Assembly: GCA_003255065.1 (NCBI GenBank)
Contig: QAOA01005817.1
Coordinates: 124,001-188,000, forward strand
Source of the DNA: Cercis canadensis
Lineage: Eukaryota; Streptophyta; Magnoliopsida; Fabales; Fabaceae
Reading direction: 5' to 3'
DNA length: 64,000 nucleotides
Of the stretch, positions 59,978-64,000 are shown one piece after another; position 1 is the first letter of the stretch; each line of letters starts with the position of its first letter. The position numbers and the translations under genes were made by a program. Below the pieces are notes generated by a model. The model saw only the letters and a list, made by a program, of their open reading frames with translations. It was not told the DNA's origin and searched no databases.

Positions 59978-62900
59978 CTAGTCTGTAATCAGTGTATAAT
60001 AATAAATTAAAACAGCAATTGCTAGACCAAGAATAGCCCAACAATGTAGCTCAAGAAACAACTCCTTATGCCTATTATCGTCATCATCACTGCCATCATA
60101 TTCATGGCTACTATCATCTTCAGAAGTATGCTCTGATTCTGGAGGAGAAATCGGCATGTCATCCCTATCACAAGGAGCAATGTCAGCATTTTTCAAGATA
60201 CTGTCATCTGGAATCGTCCCATTGAACTGGTTCGGGTTCTGCAAACAGGAAGCTCGCCACTGAATTCTGGGCTTAATGAATTTTGAACAAGATAAAATTG
60301 TGGGCAAAATAAAAATAAGCAACAATAGCCTCGCTTCTTCCACGTGTCCAATGTATGCATATATGACTTTTATTAATGCATGGAAGAACTCACCTAAAAC
60401 TTTTCACAAATACTAGTGTCTAAAAAAAAAAAAAAACCAAAGACCTCAAATAGATATTAGAGAGAATAATTTTTAATATTTAAATATAATATAGATTAAA
60501 TTATTCTTATTTAAAAATAAATTTTTTAAAATTGACTAATTATATATTTTCTTTTTAACTAAAAAATAAAGTTATACTTTATAAGAATTAAAAAAAAAAT
60601 ATTATAATTAGTCAAATTTTAAGAAAATTTATTTTTAAATAAAGGTAATTTAATCTCTATCGCATTTAAATATTAAAAAGACGGTGATATTAACAAAGTG
60701 AAAATAGCTGACTCCTTACAAATTATTGCAACTACATTTGTATAGATAAAAGCAAGGTAGATGTTGACTTACCTTGCTTTGTCCCACACTTCCAAATCTT
60801 CCTTGCATATCACGCGGCAACCACACTTGCTAATCTTCAACTTATGACGCCTTTCGAAATAACTATGAGCCTCAAATGATAATTGAAGTTGGTTGTGATC
60901 ACCTTTTAGATGTTGCTGAATAATTCTATCATTTTCTCTCAACAATAAAATACACAAGTGAGGATCACGGAACTGTCTAATGCCAGGGGATCGTGACTTA
61001 CCTAAGGGGTGGGGCAAATCATGGAACTCTTCAATGCATGATAAGGGGGAGCGGTCGACATTAAAGGGGCAAGGCAACATAGTTCCGGGAGATCTACAAG
61101 TCCATCTCACTCTAGGGAAGAACAAAGGAGGAGGAGGAGTTTGATTTTCTAAGACAAGACATACAGCAAAACCCCACCATTCACTTGAAAGACAATAATC
61201 AGGGATTTCTACTAATATTGATATCGGTATATGAGGACACTCCGAACTCAGCCAAAAGTAATCTTGATTGCTGAACCAAGGTGGAATCTCACTCCCCCGA
61301 AAGAACAAAATAGGTCCTTGAAACCAAAATCTCATCTGAAATAATAAAACTTTCTTGTTAAACAATGAAGAATATATAGGAGAGTCAAAGAGTGTCAGAA
61401 TATAAAAGAGAGAAAAAGAGGGACATATAATTAAGTAGAAAAAGTACCTCCTTCTCGTATGAGCGGGTCGCAAAAAAATCGCAAAGATATTGTGGATCTG
61501 ACAACGTTTCCAATGAAGCACAATCTCTGGCAAAAAACCTGTCTACATTTGGAGGAAGCTTGGGTACCGACTTAAGCCTTGGGCAGCAACTTAACTCGAG
61601 CACATATAGCTTAGCGAGATTAGCAATGCAGCTTGCTGGTAGCTCAGTAAAATTGTTTCCACTTAGATCTAACCTCAACAAAGATGATAAGCCGCCAAGC
61701 CCTACAGAAAGGGATTCATCGCTAAAATTACAGTAACTTAAGTTTAATTCCGTCAAACGGGGAAAACGTGACAAAGGAGGCAACATCATGCCTGTGGAAA
61801 AAGGACGCCTCCAGACCTTCCATCGAAAGGGAAGAGATAAGCTCCACTTGCCTCCACCAAGAGATACTCTTTCAAGATATTTTAAATTGACAATGGAGGT
61901 AGGAACTTCTTTTACTGCCGTTCCACTTACATTAAGTCTCTCTAAATCTTCAAATTTGTCCAAATTCTCTGGCAGCCCAGAAAATTTAGAACAACCGGAC
62001 ATATTGAGAATTCTAAGAGATGTCAACTTATAAATGGATCTTGGTAGGCAAACAAGATTTTTGCAATCCGTTAAATCAAGCTCTATTAGAGATTCCATAT
62101 AGTCCCCAAACTCTGGAAGCTTTTTAATTTTTGAACAACCAGAAAGAATGAAATCCTTCAGGGAATCCATTTCTAGTTTGCTTGGAAGGATTTCAAGATT
62201 TACACAATTTCTCACATTCAATTCCTTAAGCTTCTTGAGCTGCCCAACAGATTCGTGAATTTTATTAAGATTTATACAGTCTTCAAGAATCAACCGTTCA
62301 ACACATGGCACCTCAGAAACACTGGGAAATTGAATTAGATCCTTAGAATCTTTCAAATCAATGAACTTTAGCTTTCTGAAAGACTAATCACAAAAAAATA
62401 AAAAGCCATAAAACTTCATCAGCTTTTGAAGGTCTTGCACGAGGATATATATACTACATGAGTGCTCTTAATAAAGTATAGAATATTTACCTTTGTTCCG
62501 TGCCAAAGTGTCTTAATCTTGCTACAATGCATTCTAAGTTCAATAATTTCATCCAATTGAACACCAAGCGGCAATTCTTTTAATGGAAATTCCTTCCATT
62601 CAAGATATTTTAATTCTTCTGGAAGACAATTGACACCAAGTGGAAGATCCAAATTTGCTAACTTCAACAATTTAAGATTATGTATCTTTGAGAAGGCATT
62701 AGGATTCCAACGTGCTTTGTAGGGTATAAAAGGGTCCATAACTATGCCTTGAATAACCTTAGTTCCCTAATAAAGAAAAAAACTAGTTGTGTGAATGACA
62801 GAAGGAATGATTGTGAATGTATCAATTTTAAAAATACCCATAACAAATGCAAGTAAAAAAATGTAACCACATTAATTCCACAAAAATTTAGCAGCTACTT

Positions 62901-64000
62901 ACCTTATTTTTTGTCAATACATGATCAATATCCTCTTGCAACCACAACCTACTGCGTTTTTCTGCATCATAACGAGATTCTTGAATAACAATATTCTTAC
63001 CCATTTGTTGAAGCATATCATGCATCCCAATACACAATGTAAAATGCTCATAATATTCAGTTAGCAACGATTTCTCCAAAAGAACTTTTATTCCATTGGT
63101 TGGATAAAGATCACATATTTCTAGGATATGTGTCAACTGATCTTTGTCCATACCCTTAAAAAAGCAGGCCACATTCAAAAATATGTCCTTTTCGACATCA
63201 TCTAATTTTTCATAGCTAATTTGAAGTGTACTTAGAATATCTTTATTCAGAACGTTTCTCATCTTCTCTAAAGCACTTTTCCATTCAGGTACACTTCTTT
63301 CACGATAAAGGGAACCCAATACTGTGAGTGCCAAAGGAAGGCCTCTAGCATATCGAACCACCTCTTTAGACAACTCCATAAAACAGTGTTCAGGTTGATC
63401 TTTAAAGGCTTTTTGACAAAAGAGTTCAAGGGATTCCTGACTATCCAAGATTTGCATCGGATACATTTCAAACACATCGTACATTGTTAGCAAGTGCTGG
63501 TCTCTAGTTGTTATCATTACTCTACTCCCTGGACCAAACCATTCTTGGTTTCCAGCCAAATTCTCTAATTGGCTATTGGCACTAATATCGTCTAGGACAA
63601 GGAGAACCTTTTTGTTGGACAAAAGGTTTCTAATTTGTTTCTTTCCGTTAAATGAATCTTCAATTTCCATGCCGCTAATTTTAAGATGAGAAAGAAGTTT
63701 TCTTTGCAGCTGAACCAAACCATGACCTCTTTCACCAGAAATCTCTCTAACATTTTCAAGGAAACAACTAATTTCAAATTCATTGCGGATTTTCTCATAA
63801 ACAACTCTGGCAAGAGTTGTCTTTCCTATACCACCCATGCCCCATATTCCTATGAAGCAAACATCCTTGCGTAAAAGTGAAAGCATCTTTTCCATCCTTG
63901 AATGAATTCCAACTAGTCCATCATTGTGTGATGGCAATTTACGTTGCAGTTTCGTCCATAGTTCCGCTACAATTTCTTCAATGAGTTGTGATTGGTACCT
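59978..64000 (-). CDS. TIR-NB-LRR (TNL) immune receptor, 3' part, with C-JID and C-terminal membrane-like tail
   Basis: Intracellular receptor that detects pathogen effectors. Visible coding exons in transcript order: 64000-62903 (continuing beyond the window), 62766-62491, 62371-61448, 61335-60773, 60266-59978, giving 1049 aa. The TIR exon is outside. NB-ARC motifs in exon 1: GMGGIGKTT (P-loop), KKVLLVLDD (kinase 2, final D as in TNLs), GPGSRVMITTRD (RNBS-B), GLPLAL and GMHDMLQQMG (MHD). Exons 2-3 hold LxxLxLxxC-type leucine-rich repeats. Exon 4 is a C-JID/post-LRR domain with GSEIPPWFSNQD and WWGFAVCLVL. The last exon adds an acidic Ser/Asp segment and ends with ELHCWAILGLAIAVLIYYYT, a hydrophobic run 4 residues before the stop. 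The frame is intact across all junctions. The exon 3 acceptor (AAAG|CTA) is non-ideal; the nearby CAG would create a stop. Confidence 0.9.
59990..60050 (-). other. Predicted C-terminal transmembrane segment of the TNL
   Basis: About 19 uncharged residues (CWAILGLAIAVLIYYYTLI) lie within the last 22 residues, after an acidic segment rich in Asp/Ser/Glu. This layout fits a tail anchor with a very short lumenal end. Judged by eye only. Confidence 0.6.

Noticed and set aside
59745..60044. 99-codon minus-strand frame after the TNL tail
   Set aside because: Out of frame with the TNL exon and mostly in the 3' flank; the TNL stop at 59978-59980 is in the frame that continues the C-JID exon.
1..64000. 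CRISPR arrays, bacterial operons or prophage
   Set aside because: No spaced identical repeats; spliced plant genes and retroposons throughout.

Overview
The window is nuclear DNA of a flowering plant. It is AT-rich and intron-rich and carries four protein families: an RRP15-type ribosome-biogenesis factor, a CONSTANS-LIKE B-box/CCT protein, a plant KNL1 (Spc7) kinetochore protein and a TIR-type NB-LRR (TNL) immune receptor. TNL receptors are essentially absent from monocots, so a eudicot is very likely. I cannot name the species. The assembly is a draft: there is one 308-N gap and about a dozen single Ns, and many of the single Ns sit between two near-identical flanks.

Layout: (1) 1-15.8 kb holds no supported gene; it contains SINE-like and MITE-like repeats, a diverged 0.65-kb tandem duplication and an orphan promoter-like motif cluster near 9.9-10.04 kb. 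(2) 17.1-20.67 kb (+) is the RRP15 homologue, 8 coding exons and 332 aa, with a telo-box motif about 1.2 kb upstream. (3) 22.88-26.32 kb (-) is a COL9/COL10-like gene, 4 coding exons and 411 aa, convergent with RRP15 and with a probable 5'-UTR intron. (4) 27.6-38.9 kb is an intergenic repeat field with SINEs showing target-site duplications and a Tourist-like MITE. (5) 38.91-52.08 kb (-) is KNL1, 17 coding exons and 1311 aa, with an N-terminal RVSF motif and a C-terminal coiled coil plus RWD region. (6) 52.1-59.97 kb is intergenic: a 550-bp Mutator-like palindrome with a 9-bp TSD, a 1.3-kb solo LTR with a 5-bp TSD and a second long foldback. (7) 59.98-64.0 kb (-) is the 3' part of a TNL gene (NB-ARC, LRR, C-JID and an unusual hydrophobic C-terminal tail); its 5' end with the TIR exon lies beyond the window.

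The genes do not form a functional cluster; each acts in a separate process (60S ribosome assembly, light/flowering transcription, chromosome segregation, pathogen recognition). All exon models were assembled by hand from reading frames, splice signals and family knowledge. Each complete model keeps one open frame from ATG to stop (999, 1236 and 3936 nt), which supports the exon boundaries.
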